Of a stretch of DNA of 54,674 nucleotides, positions 18,794 through 26,915 are shown piece after piece. The position numbers were made by a program, and so were the translations under genes. The stretch's first letter is position 1, and every line of letters begins with the position of its first letter. The notes beneath the pieces were generated by a model, which was not told where the DNA came from, did not search any database, and saw only the letters and a program-made list of their open reading frames with translations. This DNA is from Bacillus sp. N13C7 (GTDB taxonomy: Bacteria; Bacillota; Bacilli; Bacillales; Bacillaceae): positions 1-54,674 of the forward strand of contig NZ_JALAMO010000021.1 in assembly GCF_026790065.1 (NCBI RefSeq), in the 5' to 3' direction.

Positions 18794-19239
18794 TTTTTTG
18801 CTGCTTCTTCTAGGTCTTCGGGATCATCCTCAAAGCCATTGATCTCAATTGCTTTGTTCAGCCAGTTTGCATATTCACCGCCGACAGAAAGAACACGCTT
18901 TGCAACTTCCACCGGATCCTCTGTTTTGTAAGCTTCGCGCAGCTCTTTAGACTTAAAGTTCGGGTAAACAGTTGTTTCAACGGCAATACGAGCATAGAAG
19001 CGTTGGCTGTCCAACTCTTTCACGCGGCCGCGGCCTTTTACATTTTTGTAAGTGGTGTTTTCTTTCTCCAGTTCGTCAATGCGTTCTGTCGTGATCGCTT
19101 TGAATACAAACGGAATTACTTTTCCTTGCTTGTCCACAAACCGCTTTGAGATAGGCACTTCTACTTCTTCCGCTTCAATTGTTTGTCCTGGCATAAAGAA
19201 TGATAGATCATATACTTTTTCGTTTTGTTTTTCGCTCAT
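18790..19239 (-). CDS. xkdN: Tail assembly chaperone XkdN (frame-0 product, G-type)
   Basis: A 149-residue protein of the XkdN/YqbN family starting MSEKQNEKVYDLSFFMPGQT, mostly helical and acidic at the C-terminus. Such proteins coat the tape measure during tail assembly. The coding sequence ends GAA GCA GCA AAA AAC TAA, which contains the -1 slippery heptamer A AAA AAC right before the stop, so a fraction of ribosomes should make the longer product (18611-18793). Ribosome site AAGGAG lies 9 bases before the ATG. Confidence 0.92.
   Translation of the reverse strand: MSEKQNEKVYDLSFFMPGQTIEAEEVEVPISKRFVDKQGKVIPFVFKAITTERIDELEKENTTYKNVKGRGRVKELDSQRFYARIAVETTVYPNFKSKELREAYKTEDPVEVAKRVLSVGGEYANWLNKAIEINGFEDDPEDLEEAAKN
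18793..18799 (-). promoter_or_regulatory. Programmed -1 frameshift site A AAA AAC
   Basis: The heptamer fits X XXY YYZ in the correct frame (GCA AAA AAC TAA). After slippage the frame stays open for 60 codons to 18611. Its position, between the tube gene and the tape measure, is that of lambda G/GT and most long-tailed phages. No strong pseudoknot was worked out downstream by eye. Confidence 0.88.
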
Positions 19240-19280
19240 GTTTATTAGCTCCTTCTATTTACAATTTAATTTTTTTGGAT

Positions 19281-19345
19281 AAAAAAAAAGCACATTCTTT
19301 TTGATTGAGTAAATTCGCCAAAGAATCGAATTTACAAAAAGAAGT
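19281..19345 (-). terminator. Long imperfect hairpin with minus-strand T-tract, between xkdM and xkdN
   Basis: AGCAC-TTCTTTTTG-GTAAATTCG on the left arm pairs with CGAATTTAC-AAAAAGAA-GTGCT on the right, with a 5-base bulge and a 9-base loop. On the minus strand it is followed by nine T. It could terminate the antisense RNA of the toxin module or act as an attenuator of the late operon. Its right arm also holds the -35 box of the toxin promoter (19331-19336). Confidence 0.6.
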
Positions 19346-19360
19346 GCTTACCAGTATAAT
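19331..19360 (+). promoter_or_regulatory. SigmaA-type promoter of the type I toxin mRNA
   Basis: TTTACA (19331-19336), an 18-base spacer and a perfect TATAAT (19355-19360) give a transcription start near 19367 and a 5' leader of about 57 bases before the toxin ATG. Confidence 0.75.
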
Positions 19361-19396
19361 GAAAATCGTACATAAAGCGTCGTAAGGGAAGTCTTG

Positions 19397-19418
19397 CATC
19401 CCCGTTAGAAAGGGGGTG
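19397..19418 (+). promoter_or_regulatory. Leader hairpin sequestering the toxin Shine-Dalgarno
   Basis: CATCCCC (19397-19403) can pair with GGGGGTG (19412-19418), which is the toxin ribosome site six bases before the ATG. SD occlusion by an upstream arm is a known feature of the txpA/bsrG/bsrE class of type I toxin mRNAs. Confidence 0.65.
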
Positions 19419-19423
19419 ATATA

Positions 19424-19534
19424 ATGTCAACTGAAGCTTACCAAGCTCTAATGGTATTGATTGGTTTCCAATCATCATTAATTGGTTTGGGCTCTTTAAT
19501 TGTTGCCTTGTTGACTTATAAAAATAAAAAATAG
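19424..19534 (+). CDS. Type I toxin, TxpA/BsrE/BsrH-like small membrane peptide (36 aa)
   Basis: A 36-residue peptide: MSTEAYQALMVLIGF at the start, one membrane helix, then LTYKNKK. This is the TxpA/BsrG/BsrE pattern (MST-x-QALM, then a hydrophobic helix ending LLTY and a basic tail). These peptides damage the membrane when made without their antisense RNA. It lies antisense between xkdM and xkdN, the same slot as txpA/ratA and bsrH in skin. Supporting signals are a consensus promoter, a sequestered ribosome site and a strong 3' terminator. It is 36 codons long, with GGGGGTGAT as ribosome site. Confidence 0.88.
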   Translation: MSTEAYQALMVLIGFQSSLIGLGSLIVALLTYKNKK

Positions 19535-19549
19535 ACTCTCCCTGAGCGT

Positions 19550-19769
19550 AGGAAACTTAAAGGGATAAGTCTATCACGAAAAATATGCGAGCAAGCTCCC
19601 TTAAGGACAGCTTGTGTACAGACCGGAGTGTTGGCGCACTCCGGTATTTTTATTTTACTCATTTCTGTGTTAAAAAATACGGAAAAACAGTTACACTATT
19701 GTCATCAAAAATAGTGACGAAAATGTAACTAAAAATGATGACAGATATGTTTGTGTTACATTTTACATT
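19550..19769 (-). ncRNA. Putative antisense antitoxin RNA (RatA-like)
   Basis: On the minus strand an extended -10 (TGTTATAAT; TATAAT at 19781-19776) would start an RNA near 19769, convergent with the toxin mRNA and overlapping its 3' part, as RatA overlaps txpA. No good -35 is seen. The 3' end is uncertain: a small hairpin near 19590-19610 (AAGCT/AGCTT, then ATTTTT) is possible, otherwise it may run to 19281. The boundaries are approximate and inferred. Confidence 0.45.
19622..19656 (+). terminator. Terminator of the type I toxin mRNA
   Basis: A perfect 9-bp stem ACCGGAGTG/CACTCCGGT with a 6-base loop followed by ATTTTTATTTT. It gives a toxin mRNA of about 285 bases from the promoter at 19331-19360. 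Confidence 0.88.
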
Positions 19770-19820
19770 AATGTGATTATAACATAAAACATTGATGTAT
19801 ATAATTATTTGTATCACTTG

Positions 19821-19917
19821 TTAACTGTTTTTTGTTACATTTTTTATCTCAATTTTTAAAACGTCTTTTTAACTGTTTTTTGTTACACTTTTTATCTCAA
19901 TTTTTAAAACGTACTTT
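19821..19917. repeat. 48-bp tandem duplication at the 3' end of xkdM
   Basis: Two nearly identical copies (start 19821 and 19869) share TTAACTGTTTTTTGTTACA and ATCTCAATTTTTAAAACGT. The xkdM-proximal copy contains the xkdM stop codon, so the last codons and 3' flank of xkdM have been duplicated into the gap. This looks like a scar of slippage or of insertion of the toxin module. Confidence 0.85.
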
Positions 19918-20347
19918 TTAACTGCTCAGGAAGATCAAAGTCCTCGAAGGTAAACGGCACTTCCTCTTCCAATGCTTCGGAATCCACATCCAGTCCCGCA
20001 ATCTTCGCAGAATCAAAGTTCACATCATAGAGAGTAACCCGCTCAGTCCCACGGCCAGATGATTTATCATCAAGCACAGCTTGCAGGGTAAAGTAAGGAT
20101 CTTCACCTTTTTTTACATAATTGAGCATCAGCTGCACGAAGCGGGATGTGACTTTATAAAATGTCGCTGTGCCTGTACCGTTTGCGCCTGTCGTTTTATG
20201 ACCGGTCATGCGGCGCCCCATAACGTTGACTTCTGATTTATTTTTCTCCACATTCGCTTCAAATGTTTTGATAAACGCCAGTTCCTCACCGTCCAAGAAA
20301 AGGCGTCCCTCTTTACCAGATATCGTATTCTGCGCTTTAAAAGCCAC
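19904..20347 (-). CDS. xkdM: Tail tube protein XkdM
   Basis: A 147-residue protein of the XkdM/YqbM (DUF2001) family, the contractile-tail tube subunit: MAFKAQNTISGKEGRLFLDG, then NVMGRRMTGHKTTGANGTGT and a C-terminal FTFEDFDLPEQLKSTF. The start is GTG at 20347 behind GGAGGTGAAG. It follows the sheath gene by one base. The gap of 664 bases after it holds the type I toxin module. Confidence 0.93.
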   Translation of the reverse strand: MAFKAQNTISGKEGRLFLDGEELAFIKTFEANVEKNKSEVNVMGRRMTGHKTTGANGTGTATFYKVTSRFVQLMLNYVKKGEDPYFTLQAVLDDKSSGRGTERVTLYDVNFDSAKIAGLDVDSEALEEEVPFTFEDFDLPEQLKSTF

Positions 20348-20348
20348 C

Positions 20349-21749
20349 TTACTTCACCTCCACGTTAAAGTAGAATTTCTCAGCTGCATCAACTGGCTGT
20401 ACAGCAAGATCAATCAGGAAACCGTCACGATCGCTATTCAGAGCAATTGTGATGTCATTCTCTGAATCAAAGTTGGTAATGCCCCCATTATCTTGAAGAA
20501 CACTCAAGTATTGAGTAATCAACGTTTTCACGAATTGAAGGCCGTCATTTGTAGCAGGAACGTCGCTGCCGCTCGCTTTACGTGACTTAATCAGTGCTTT
20601 CAATTGAGATGTCAGATCATTATTGATTGCATCCAACACTCGGACAATTTTATTTTTCTGGAACATCTTATTCTTCTCAGCTGTAAGACTTGTGAGAGAA
20701 TTAATATCCTTCTCAACAGAAACAGATTTGTCTCGAGAATCATAAGTGAACAGGAATTCCCCGTTCGCCAGCCGCTGAATTACCTGGTCGTTATCCAGTC
20801 GAGTAAGGACGTCTACCGCCCCCGCATATTCTACGAACGTAAGCGACTGATTGAACGTCGCTCCCGCGCTGGCGCCGGCGACCCAAGCAGTGGCTTTTTC
20901 GGGAGTGATCTCCGTTCCATCTTCAAGCAGAACCCCGCCTGTGACATTAATAATACCTTCGTGATCGCCTTTGTAATTAGAGAGTACGCCTTGAACCTTT
21001 AAGCCTTGATTGTCTCTCAGCCGTTTGATGAATGCGACAAACGTCGCTTTCAATTGCTCGTTATCTTCAACAGGCAGCGCGATTGTGTCAAAGTATTCAG
21101 TTTCAGCCGCTTCCAAGAAAGCTGTGTAATCAGCATTTGTCGGTGTCTTGTCTGTTCCACCTGACAAGCGGATTCCGGAAGATGCCGGAAGGTCCCCGCT
21201 GACGTCCTCCGGAGCTGTTCCTGTTAGGGGAATCGAAACTGTTAGATCCCCTTGGCCTGTAAATTCGACAAGTTTATTTGCTTTCAGTTCCTCGGCTTTA
21301 GATACCGTTTGCTTATCGACTTCTGACTGATCAAGATAGGTTGTGACATCCACTTTTGAAGAATCAATAACGTTTTCTGTAATTCTGATAATGATGTCAT
21401 TTCCTTTAGTTCCGCCATAAAGAGCGGTTGCCTTTACGCCTTCACTAATGTCTGCTTGAGCACGCAGCCCCTCCGTCAAACGGTAAAGCAAGACTGTACT
21501 TGCCTTCTTCATTGCCTCACGAAGAAGCAACAACGAAGGATCATCAATGTTCAATCCCACTTTTTTATTCAAGTCCTCGATAGAAGAGATAGAAATAAAT
21601 TTCTTAACCTCTCCCCAGCTGGATGCTATCGGCAGCGCAACTGTTCCGCGTTCGCCTACTGATACCCGATCTTCTGCGGTCGTTTTAAAGTTAAAATAAA
21701 TACCAGCACGCTCTTTTTCCTTGCCGACTGTAAATGTTCCGCCGTTCAT
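20349..21749 (-). CDS. xkdK: Tail sheath protein XkdK
   Basis: A 466-residue tail sheath, the same length as PBSX XkdK. MNGGTFTVGKEKERAGIYFN and GERGTVALPIASSWGEVKKF are the conserved N-terminal segments; ALYGGTKGNDIIIRITENVI and WVAGASAGATFNQSLTFVEY mark the core domains. The subunits stack around the XkdM tube and contract on infection. The gene lies between the small yqzN-like gene and xkdM. Confidence 0.95.
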   Translation of the reverse strand: MNGGTFTVGKEKERAGIYFNFKTTAEDRVSVGERGTVALPIASSWGEVKKFISISSIEDLNKKVGLNIDDPSLLLLREAMKKASTVLLYRLTEGLRAQADISEGVKATALYGGTKGNDIIIRITENVIDSSKVDVTTYLDQSEVDKQTVSKAEELKANKLVEFTGQGDLTVSIPLTGTAPEDVSGDLPASSGIRLSGGTDKTPTNADYTAFLEAAETEYFDTIALPVEDNEQLKATFVAFIKRLRDNQGLKVQGVLSNYKGDHEGIINVTGGVLLEDGTEITPEKATAWVAGASAGATFNQSLTFVEYAGAVDVLTRLDNDQVIQRLANGEFLFTYDSRDKSVSVEKDINSLTSLTAEKNKMFQKNKIVRVLDAINNDLTSQLKALIKSRKASGSDVPATNDGLQFVKTLITQYLSVLQDNGGITNFDSENDITIALNSDRDGFLIDLAVQPVDAAEKFYFNVEVK

Positions 21750-21941
21750 TTATTTGACCTCCTTCTGAAGAAACTGATCAATCAGCTTCTTCGCTTCTGA
21801 TTTAGTGATTCTGTTTTTTTCTGTATGAAAAAGAGCACCGTCAAACACCTCGGGTTTTACCCCAAAGAGCTCTCGACTGTGCTCTCGCAAATCCTTAATA
21901 TAAAAAGCATTTTCTGTTCTTTCCTTTTTCGTGGCCATCAT
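21750..21941 (-). CDS. YqzN/YkzM-like small protein (63 aa)
   Basis: A small helical protein, MMATKKERTENAFYIKDLRE, with a C-terminal SEAKKLIDQFLQKEVK. By position (between XkdJ- and XkdK-like genes) and look it corresponds to skin YqzN and PBSX YkzM. It overlaps the xkdJ stop by four bases, and its stop is adjacent to the xkdK start. The function is unknown. Confidence 0.78.
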   Translation of the reverse strand: MMATKKERTENAFYIKDLREHSRELFGVKPEVFDGALFHTEKNRITKSEAKKLIDQFLQKEVK

Positions 21942-22375
21942 TTCACCCCGCTTGTAAATTCAAAGTTTTCAAGAGAGGGATGCTGTTCTCGTTCATACCA
22001 ATAGCGACTCGTCCAATTTAGAACGATGCTCGCATAATCATCTAAGATCCGGGTTTCTATACGTGATAAGCGAATAAAATCCCCTGTATCTTCGCCAGAT
22101 TCCCGCATGAGCGGAATTAACCCTCTCTTACTCCTAAGTGTATCCGCGATCCTTTCCGCTTCGTTATGAGCCTCCTGCGCGTTCTTATGAAAGAGTTTCA
22201 CGTTTAAAACATAGGATTTTTGAAATGTAGATACTGTGTCCACCCCATCGACTGTGGAAGCCGGTGGAATGTAAAGAGATGGGACAACAAAGTCCTGCGG
22301 TATTTCTTCACTATACACTTGTACAGGATACAGTTTGTATAGGAAGCCCATAATTGAGCCCACTTCTTGATTCAT
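21938..22375 (-). CDS. xkdJ: Tail terminator/completion protein, XkdJ/YqbJ-like
   Basis: A 145-residue protein with EEIPQDFVVPSLYIPPAS and YVLNVKLFHKNAQEAHNEAERI, typical of DUF6838/tail-terminator-type proteins in the XkdJ slot just upstream of the sheath. In contractile tails this gene usually encodes the protein that caps the tail. The role is inferred from position and fold-type. Confidence 0.8.
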   Translation of the reverse strand: MNQEVGSIMGFLYKLYPVQVYSEEIPQDFVVPSLYIPPASTVDGVDTVSTFQKSYVLNVKLFHKNAQEAHNEAERIADTLRSKRGLIPLMRESGEDTGDFIRLSRIETRILDDYASIVLNWTSRYWYEREQHPSLENFEFTSGVK

Positions 22376-22387
22376 GGCAGCACCGCC

Positions 22388-22888
22388 TTAAAATTCTTCA
22401 TCAATCCACTGCTGCAGCTTCCGTTCAAGACTTCTCTCAAACATTAGTTCAAAGATGGCCATAGCATTATCCCAAAAGCCGGACCCATCGACCCATTGGA
22501 ATTTCAGCAGCATTCCGGTTTTGGCAGCGGGATCATATTCGAACCGTTCACCCTTCCAGCGTCCAGGGACCCACCGGCGATCCTGATTTTTAGACGGATC
22601 AATTGTAAAGTGCCCGTCATTCACATAGGAGGCGTATTCCAGATTTGTTCCGACATCCAGTTTTAAGCTTCCTGATGTCATTGAAAAAATATTGTCCTGG
22701 TCACCCCGTTGAAAGGAATTGAGCAAGCGACGGGTGTCTACTGTTTTTGTCCTGATGATTTCGTCTTGTACGATATCAATAAATTCATAACCCATAGCTT
22801 CAAGCCACTGCTCATATTTCCTTTGCAGCCCGCCTCGATAAGCCCGGTTTAATGACTGTATGAACTGATCAAGTCCCTTTATTTTCAC
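22388..22888 (-). CDS. xkdI: Head-tail connector XkdI/YqbI-like (HK97 gp10-type)
   Basis: A 166-residue protein. The chosen GTG start (22888) overlaps the xkdH stop (GTGA) and has GGAGGTGGAATACTT upstream; a longer frame to 22924 is inside xkd[20 protein letters not shown] at the start resembles gp10-type head-tail proteins. Trp-rich C-terminus (FQWVDGSGFWDNAMAIFELM). Confidence 0.82.
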   Translation of the reverse strand: MKIKGLDQFIQSLNRAYRGGLQRKYEQWLEAMGYEFIDIVQDEIIRTKTVDTRRLLNSFQRGDQDNIFSMTSGSLKLDVGTNLEYASYVNDGHFTIDPSKNQDRRWVPGRWKGERFEYDPAAKTGMLLKFQWVDGSGFWDNAMAIFELMFERSLERKLQQWIDEEF

Positions 22889-23247
22889 AAGTATTCCACC
22901 TCCCGGACTGCCGTTACTTCCCAATGATGATTCCTGATCTTGCGCGGCTTCTGTAGTTTATAAGCTGTGCCTTCCCAAACCACCCTGTCGTTCAAGCGAA
23001 TATCTGCAGAGGCTGGGAAATGGACCAGAAATGATTGATATATGGCCGTGTTCGGTTCCTGCTGCACAATGGATTGGTTCTTTTCTGTGAAGTAACACGG
23101 CTGGCCAGCTATATCTGGAACTTCAGGATATGAAAAAGCCGGCTGAACATCTTCAACCGGCACCCCAAAGGATTGTTTTTTGTTTTCCGCTTTCTCCTGC
23201 AGGTGATAAACATCGCATCGATGAGTTAATAAAGATCGATAGCTCAT
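22885..23247 (-). CDS. xkdH: Head-tail connector XkdH/YqbH-like
   Basis: A 120-residue protein of the XkdH/YqbH family, beginning [20 protein letters not shown] and ending [12 protein letters not shown], a pattern of phage head-tail stoppers (DUF3599). It overlaps both neighbours by four bases, in the conserved order yqbG-yqbH-yqbI. Confidence 0.83.
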   Translation of the reverse strand: MSYRSLLTHRCDVYHLQEKAENKKQSFGVPVEDVQPAFSYPEVPDIAGQPCYFTEKNQSIVQQEPNTAIYQSFLVHFPASADIRLNDRVVWEGTAYKLQKPRKIRNHHWEVTAVREVEYL

Positions 23248-23645
23248 ATGGACCTCATTCGCATTTTTACTTCTGTACCTTCCAAACTTGGCTCAGATGA
23301 TACAACATAATCTTTAATGAGTGTGTAGACGTCTGGTTTTTGAATAGAGCTGCCGTTTCCAAGAGAATATGAATAGTCTCCGATCTTCTCGGTTGTATAT
23401 CCTTTGGTGATTGACTCATCAGAATTAATTAACGCGAAATACTGCGCCATTTTTAATAAAGCCAGCCGAACCGTTTCAGGGAGCGGATCATATTCTGGGC
23501 CAGAAAAATCATGGCCAACTTGATAGGTGATATCAGCTGTAGCTTCTATGATGTCCTGGGTAAGAAGGGAATCAGACCGCTCCTTTACAGATTCAAAAAC
23601 AGTGTAATCCTTTAGGTCAGCAGGTGTGATTAACACGCCGCTCAC
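23244..23645 (-). CDS. yqbG: Head completion protein YqbG-like (DUF3199)
   Basis: A 133-residue, mainly helical protein, [20 protein letters not shown], with [20 protein letters not shown], similar to YqbG, an adaptor that sits under the portal. Translation is coupled to its neighbours by four-base overlaps. Confidence 0.85.
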   Translation of the reverse strand: MSGVLITPADLKDYTVFESVKERSDSLLTQDIIEATADITYQVGHDFSGPEYDPLPETVRLALLKMAQYFALINSDESITKGYTTEKIGDYSYSLGNGSSIQKPDVYTLIKDYVVSSEPSLEGTEVKMRMRSI

Positions 23646-23995
23646 TCCCCACTGTTTTCTTGCTGATTAAGGATGAAGGCAATTCTTTCGTCTGCGTTTT
23701 TGAAGTCAGACGGATTGCCGCCAAGATCAGTAACAATGGCTTCTTGTTCAGTTTTATTCAAGCCCTTCAATTCTGTTTCTGTGTACTTCTTCTTTGATGC
23801 CGTGTCATCATCGCTTTTTGGTTTATCCGTTTCTTTCGGCTCTTCTTTAATTAAATGGCATTCAAACTGGTCATTATTCTTCAAATAAAAATAAACTGTC
23901 TTTTCCACTTCGCGCTTTTGATTAAGCAGGAAGACGTACCCCATAACATCGTATGTCTGGCCTGCTATCAACTCCGCTGTATATTTGTCGGCCAT
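23642..23995 (-). CDS. yqbF: YqbF-like protein with C-terminal HeH/LEM-type motif
   Basis: A 117-residue protein: N-terminal small beta domain ([20 protein letters not shown]), an acidic linker, and a C-terminal helix-extended-helix-like motif ([20 protein letters not shown]). This is the YqbF architecture. HeH/LEM motifs may bind DNA or anchor terminase/capsid partners; its role is not known. It lies between the capsid and yqbG genes. Confidence 0.83.
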   Translation of the reverse strand: MADKYTAELIAGQTYDVMGYVFLLNQKREVEKTVYFYLKNNDQFECHLIKEEPKETDKPKSDDDTASKKKYTETELKGLNKTEQEAIVTDLGGNPSDFKNADERIAFILNQQENSGE

Positions 23996-24006
23996 ATTTT
24001 ATTCAC

Positions 24007-24942
24007 CTACTCTTTCACTTTCACGATTTTAGCCACAGCATCTTCCTCTTCGAATGTGCTGTCCAGCTTAGCTGTCAGGACGATAACAAACATACGGCGG
24101 CGGATATCCTTATCAACTTCGATTCTAATATTACGAGAGAATCCAAGAATGATATTTTTCGGATGGGTTAGAATGATGTCAGAAACATCAGTTGTCGCAT
24201 CCGCTTCACCAATCATGTAAGGCTGCATATTGGAAATTCCTTTAACCGGAATACCAAAAGCAGAAGAAAGACCACCTTGAACAGCTGCATCCCCTAGATT
24301 TGTTTGACGATCAGCCACACGATCTTTCCACTCGACCTCAAGACCAGGTGAAGTATAGAAACGGAAATCCTGCGGAATCCGCAAATATTTAGAAGGTACA
24401 GCTTTTACACCTTTCTTGAAGGTTGCTCTTGTTAGCTCTTCGCCATTTACGTCAACGATATGAGAAATCGCTTGTTTACGAAGGCCATCTAGCTGCGCAA
24501 GGTACGGATCAGAGGAAGTTTTATCACCATTAACGATCAATTCCTCAATATCAACTGCCGCCCGCTCCGCTAGAATTTGCATAATTGTATTTTGCAGGCC
24601 TTCTTTTTCAATGTTGTTTTCAAGTGTGTCATAGGTAATGTTTACTTCAGCAATAACTTCTTTTGTGCTTAGGTTAACTGTGCTGGTTGACGGAACTGCC
24701 TTTTGATCCTTAGTCAGCCCAACTCCTTCTTGTGCAGCCCTCAAAATACGCTGGCCAAAACCGATTTTTTCGATCTTCTGAGTATCATGATCCATTTCAA
24801 TTACACGTGCATCATTTAAAATAGTTGGTGCATCCTGAACCATGCGAATAAATGCACTAGCCTGGGTAGGATTCATTAGACCGCCAGTGCTTAAACTGGA
24901 CAGTGTCATTTCTGCTTTTCTAATTGCCTCTTGGTTTGTCAA
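24007..24942 (-). CDS. xkdG: Major capsid protein XkdG/YqbE
   Basis: A 311-residue HK97-fold-type capsid protein of the XkdG family. [20 protein letters not shown] and [20 protein letters not shown] at the N-terminus, and the C-terminal [20 protein letters not shown] are typical. Start is TTG at 24942 behind AAGGAGGAAATGAA; an ATG AAT TGA mini-frame overlaps this start. A hairpin with a T-tract (24958-24990) separates it from xkdF. Confidence 0.93.
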   Translation of the reverse strand: MTNQEAIRKAEMTLSSLSTGGLMNPTQASAFIRMVQDAPTILNDARVIEMDHDTQKIEKIGFGQRILRAAQEGVGLTKDQKAVPSTSTVNLSTKEVIAEVNITYDTLENNIEKEGLQNTIMQILAERAAVDIEELIVNGDKTSSDPYLAQLDGLRKQAISHIVDVNGEELTRATFKKGVKAVPSKYLRIPQDFRFYTSPGLEVEWKDRVADRQTNLGDAAVQGGLSSAFGIPVKGISNMQPYMIGEADATTDVSDIILTHPKNIILGFSRNIRIEVDKDIRRRMFVIVLTAKLDSTFEEEDAVAKIVKVKE

Positions 24943-24957
24943 TTCATTTCCTCCTTA

Positions 24958-24990
24958 TTAAAAAAGCCAGGGTTTAAAGAAGCCCTGACC
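24958..24990 (-). terminator. Terminator-like hairpin between xkdF and the capsid gene
   Basis: On the minus strand CAGGG/CCCTG with a 10-base loop is extended by G-C pairs and followed by TTTTTTAAT. It overlaps the last codons of xkdF. Since the capsid must be made in large amounts, it is either read through (antitermination) or acts as a processing/stability hairpin for the capsid mRNA. Confidence 0.6.
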
Positions 24991-26152
24991 AGATTGATTT
25001 ATTAACTTGTGTTTCAGTTTCGGAAGTCTCGTCTTGCTTAGAGATTCCGCGGCTTTTTTCAATCGCTTCAATACGATCAGCGAGCGGTTGAACAGCATCA
25101 GTAATGGCTTTTTTCAACTTCTCAGCTTCTTTTTCAGCCTCTTTTTCCTCTTCTACTTTTTTCTCATCTTTCTTTTTAGGATCCTCATCTTTTTCTAATT
25201 CTGTGAGCTGCTTCTTAATTGGCTCTAATGCTTCTTCGATGGATTTTGCTACATCATCTGCGTTCATTTCTTCTTCCTCTCCTTCCATCTCCACCTGACT
25301 CAGCAAGTTGCCGAGCGCGGTATGAGCGCTTTTAATTTCTTGTAAGTTTGAAGCCGAGAATTTCCGGCCGGCCTTTTGCAGTTCTTCAGGCTTTGATCCG
25401 ATCGCTTTCAAAATGTCCTTAGAGATCAACACTTCCTGGGCGATATCCACAAAGTCTTGCAGAGCTTCTCTGATTTTTTCAGGATCCGTCTCCATACCTT
25501 CGGAGTAATCCCATTTGAATAAAGCAGAGTTTAACGCATCTTGAGCCGCCCAAAACTCTCGGCGTTTACGTCCTTCATCATACTTCTCCTGTACAGCGCC
25601 TTTGGAAAGGCTAATATTCCCGGCAAAGAAGTTTTTGAGAAAATTAAAAAGCCCTTTTTCGTCTGGAGAAACAGGCTCTTCTTGTTTTGCTATATCAGCT
25701 ACACCCGCCATGGAATAGCCAGTGATCTCGCCTTTCTTGATTTCCTCCCATATTTCCTCGGAGGCTTTTGTCACAAGGACCCATGATCCTTTTTTGATGG
25801 TTTCCCCATTCATTTCAAAGTCTGCAGGTGCGACATAAGACTCTACCACCGCACCAACACCGCCCTGAAAATCATGTTGCTTGTCAATTTCGCGGGCATC
25901 TTTCAGGAATCCATGAGCGGCCTTTTCGATTTCTTCAGCTGTCATGAAATCCCCGTGAGCGTCCACTGTATCAGGCTCATATACGATACCGTACACAAGT
26001 TTTTGCTCGTCCGCTTCTTTTGTGAGGACCTTGACTTCCTTTTGAAAGTCCGGCTGCTTTTCTGACTTCATAAAAAAGAACTGCTTTTGATTAGCGGCCT
26101 TGTCTACGTAAGAAACATGCGTGATTTTTGCGTTTACCAATTCTCTTGGCAT
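24974..26152 (-). CDS. xkdF: XkdF/YqbD-like prohead protease-scaffold candidate
   Basis: A 392-residue protein. The N-terminal half matches the XkdF domain (ITHVSYVDKAANQKQFFFMK, then YGIVYEPDTVDAHGDFMTAE, and the GEITGYSMAGVAD segment), often annotated as a putative serine protease. The C-terminal half is a long acidic/Lys-rich coiled coil (EEKEAEKEAEKLKKAITDAV), which suggests a fused scaffold. It is just upstream of the capsid gene, where protease/scaffold genes normally lie. Start chosen at ATG 26152 (8 bases after AAAGGAGG) and not the GTG at 26161. Confidence 0.88.
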   Translation of the reverse strand: MPRELVNAKITHVSYVDKAANQKQFFFMKSEKQPDFQKEVKVLTKEADEQKLVYGIVYEPDTVDAHGDFMTAEEIEKAAHGFLKDAREIDKQHDFQGGVGAVVESYVAPADFEMNGETIKKGSWVLVTKASEEIWEEIKKGEITGYSMAGVADIAKQEEPVSPDEKGLFNFLKNFFAGNISLSKGAVQEKYDEGRKRREFWAAQDALNSALFKWDYSEGMETDPEKIREALQDFVDIAQEVLISKDILKAIGSKPEELQKAGRKFSASNLQEIKSAHTALGNLLSQVEMEGEEEEMNADDVAKSIEEALEPIKKQLTELEKDEDPKKKDEKKVEEEKEAEKEAEKLKKAITDAVQPLADRIEAIEKSRGISKQDETSETETQVNKSIWSGLL

Positions 26153-26173
26153 GTTGTTCACCTCCTTTCAAAA

Positions 26174-26205
26174 TAAAAAGACCCTCATGATTGAAGGTCT
26201 TCTGA
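26174..26205 (-). terminator. Terminator of the 233-aa cargo gene
   Basis: Minus-strand stem AAGACCTTCA/TGAGGGTCTT (one mismatch) with a 4-base loop and TTTATTTT. It overlaps the last codons of the cargo gene and lies just before the ribosome site of xkdF. Confidence 0.8.
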
Positions 26206-26886
26206 TGCAAGTGATTTTGATAACTCAGTACGAAGTAGTTCGAGCGACTGTACACAAGAGATGTAATACTCTCTTGCTGTTTTTGCAAATTGAGGTCTTT
26301 CATTTATTTTTACTTTCATACTATCGTTTTCTACTGATTGAGAAATGATAAATAAACCTTTAATAGCATCAGCCGCTTGTTTTGAGATTTTTTTATTCTC
26401 GAGTAGAACATCCATAACGTGAAAAGTATCGCCTTCGAATGTCAAATCAGTATTATCCTCTACAAAAGTTGTGATATTTTCTAAACCTTTTAAGAAATCA
26501 CTCCAAATATCTTCAATAGTTCTGACTGGATCTATTAGAGCTTTTTGGACTACTGCTTCTAAAATTTGTTGATTATTTAACATTGTAAATACAGGAATGT
26601 CAATAACAGCTTTATCATCTTTTACGACCTTTTTAGATGCTTCTTTCAAATTAACTTTTGTAGTTTCTAATACCTCATCTACAACGACCTTAACCCCATT
26701 TCCTCCTCCCGCTTCCACTTGAACTTTCCTATTTTTTAAGATCTCTATAATTCCTTTTTTGAAGGATAGTGCAATGATTACTGCAGCTAACGGCCAGGAT
26801 GTAATTCCAATCGTAACAAATTTGGAATTAAAAATATTTGATATAAACTGACTAACCTGTTCCCACGTAATATTTAGTAATACCAT
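26185..26886 (-). CDS. Membrane-anchored cargo protein of unknown function (233 aa)
   Basis: Not recognised. A single membrane helix at about residues 22-42 (FVTIGITSWPLAAVIIALSF) is followed by a basic stretch (KNRKVQVEAG) and a soluble, mostly helical domain of 180 residues. AT-rich compared with its neighbours. It interrupts the conserved order between the minor head gene and xkdF, and has its own sigmaA-like promoter (26916-26944), ribosome site GGGGGAG and terminator (26174-26205), so it looks like a moron expressed from the lysogen. The helix-then-cytosolic-domain layout occurs in many superinfection-exclusion or abortive-infection proteins, which is only a guess. Confidence 0.8.
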   Translation of the reverse strand: MVLLNITWEQVSQFISNIFNSKFVTIGITSWPLAAVIIALSFKKGIIEILKNRKVQVEAGGGNGVKVVVDEVLETTKVNLKEASKKVVKDDKAVIDIPVFTMLNNQQILEAVVQKALIDPVRTIEDIWSDFLKGLENITTFVEDNTDLTFEGDTFHVMDVLLENKKISKQAADAIKGLFIISQSVENDSMKVKINERPQFAKTAREYYISCVQSLELLRTELSKSLASEDLQS

Positions 26887-26915
26887 ATAGCTCCCCCACT
26901 TTTAGTAATGAGGAA

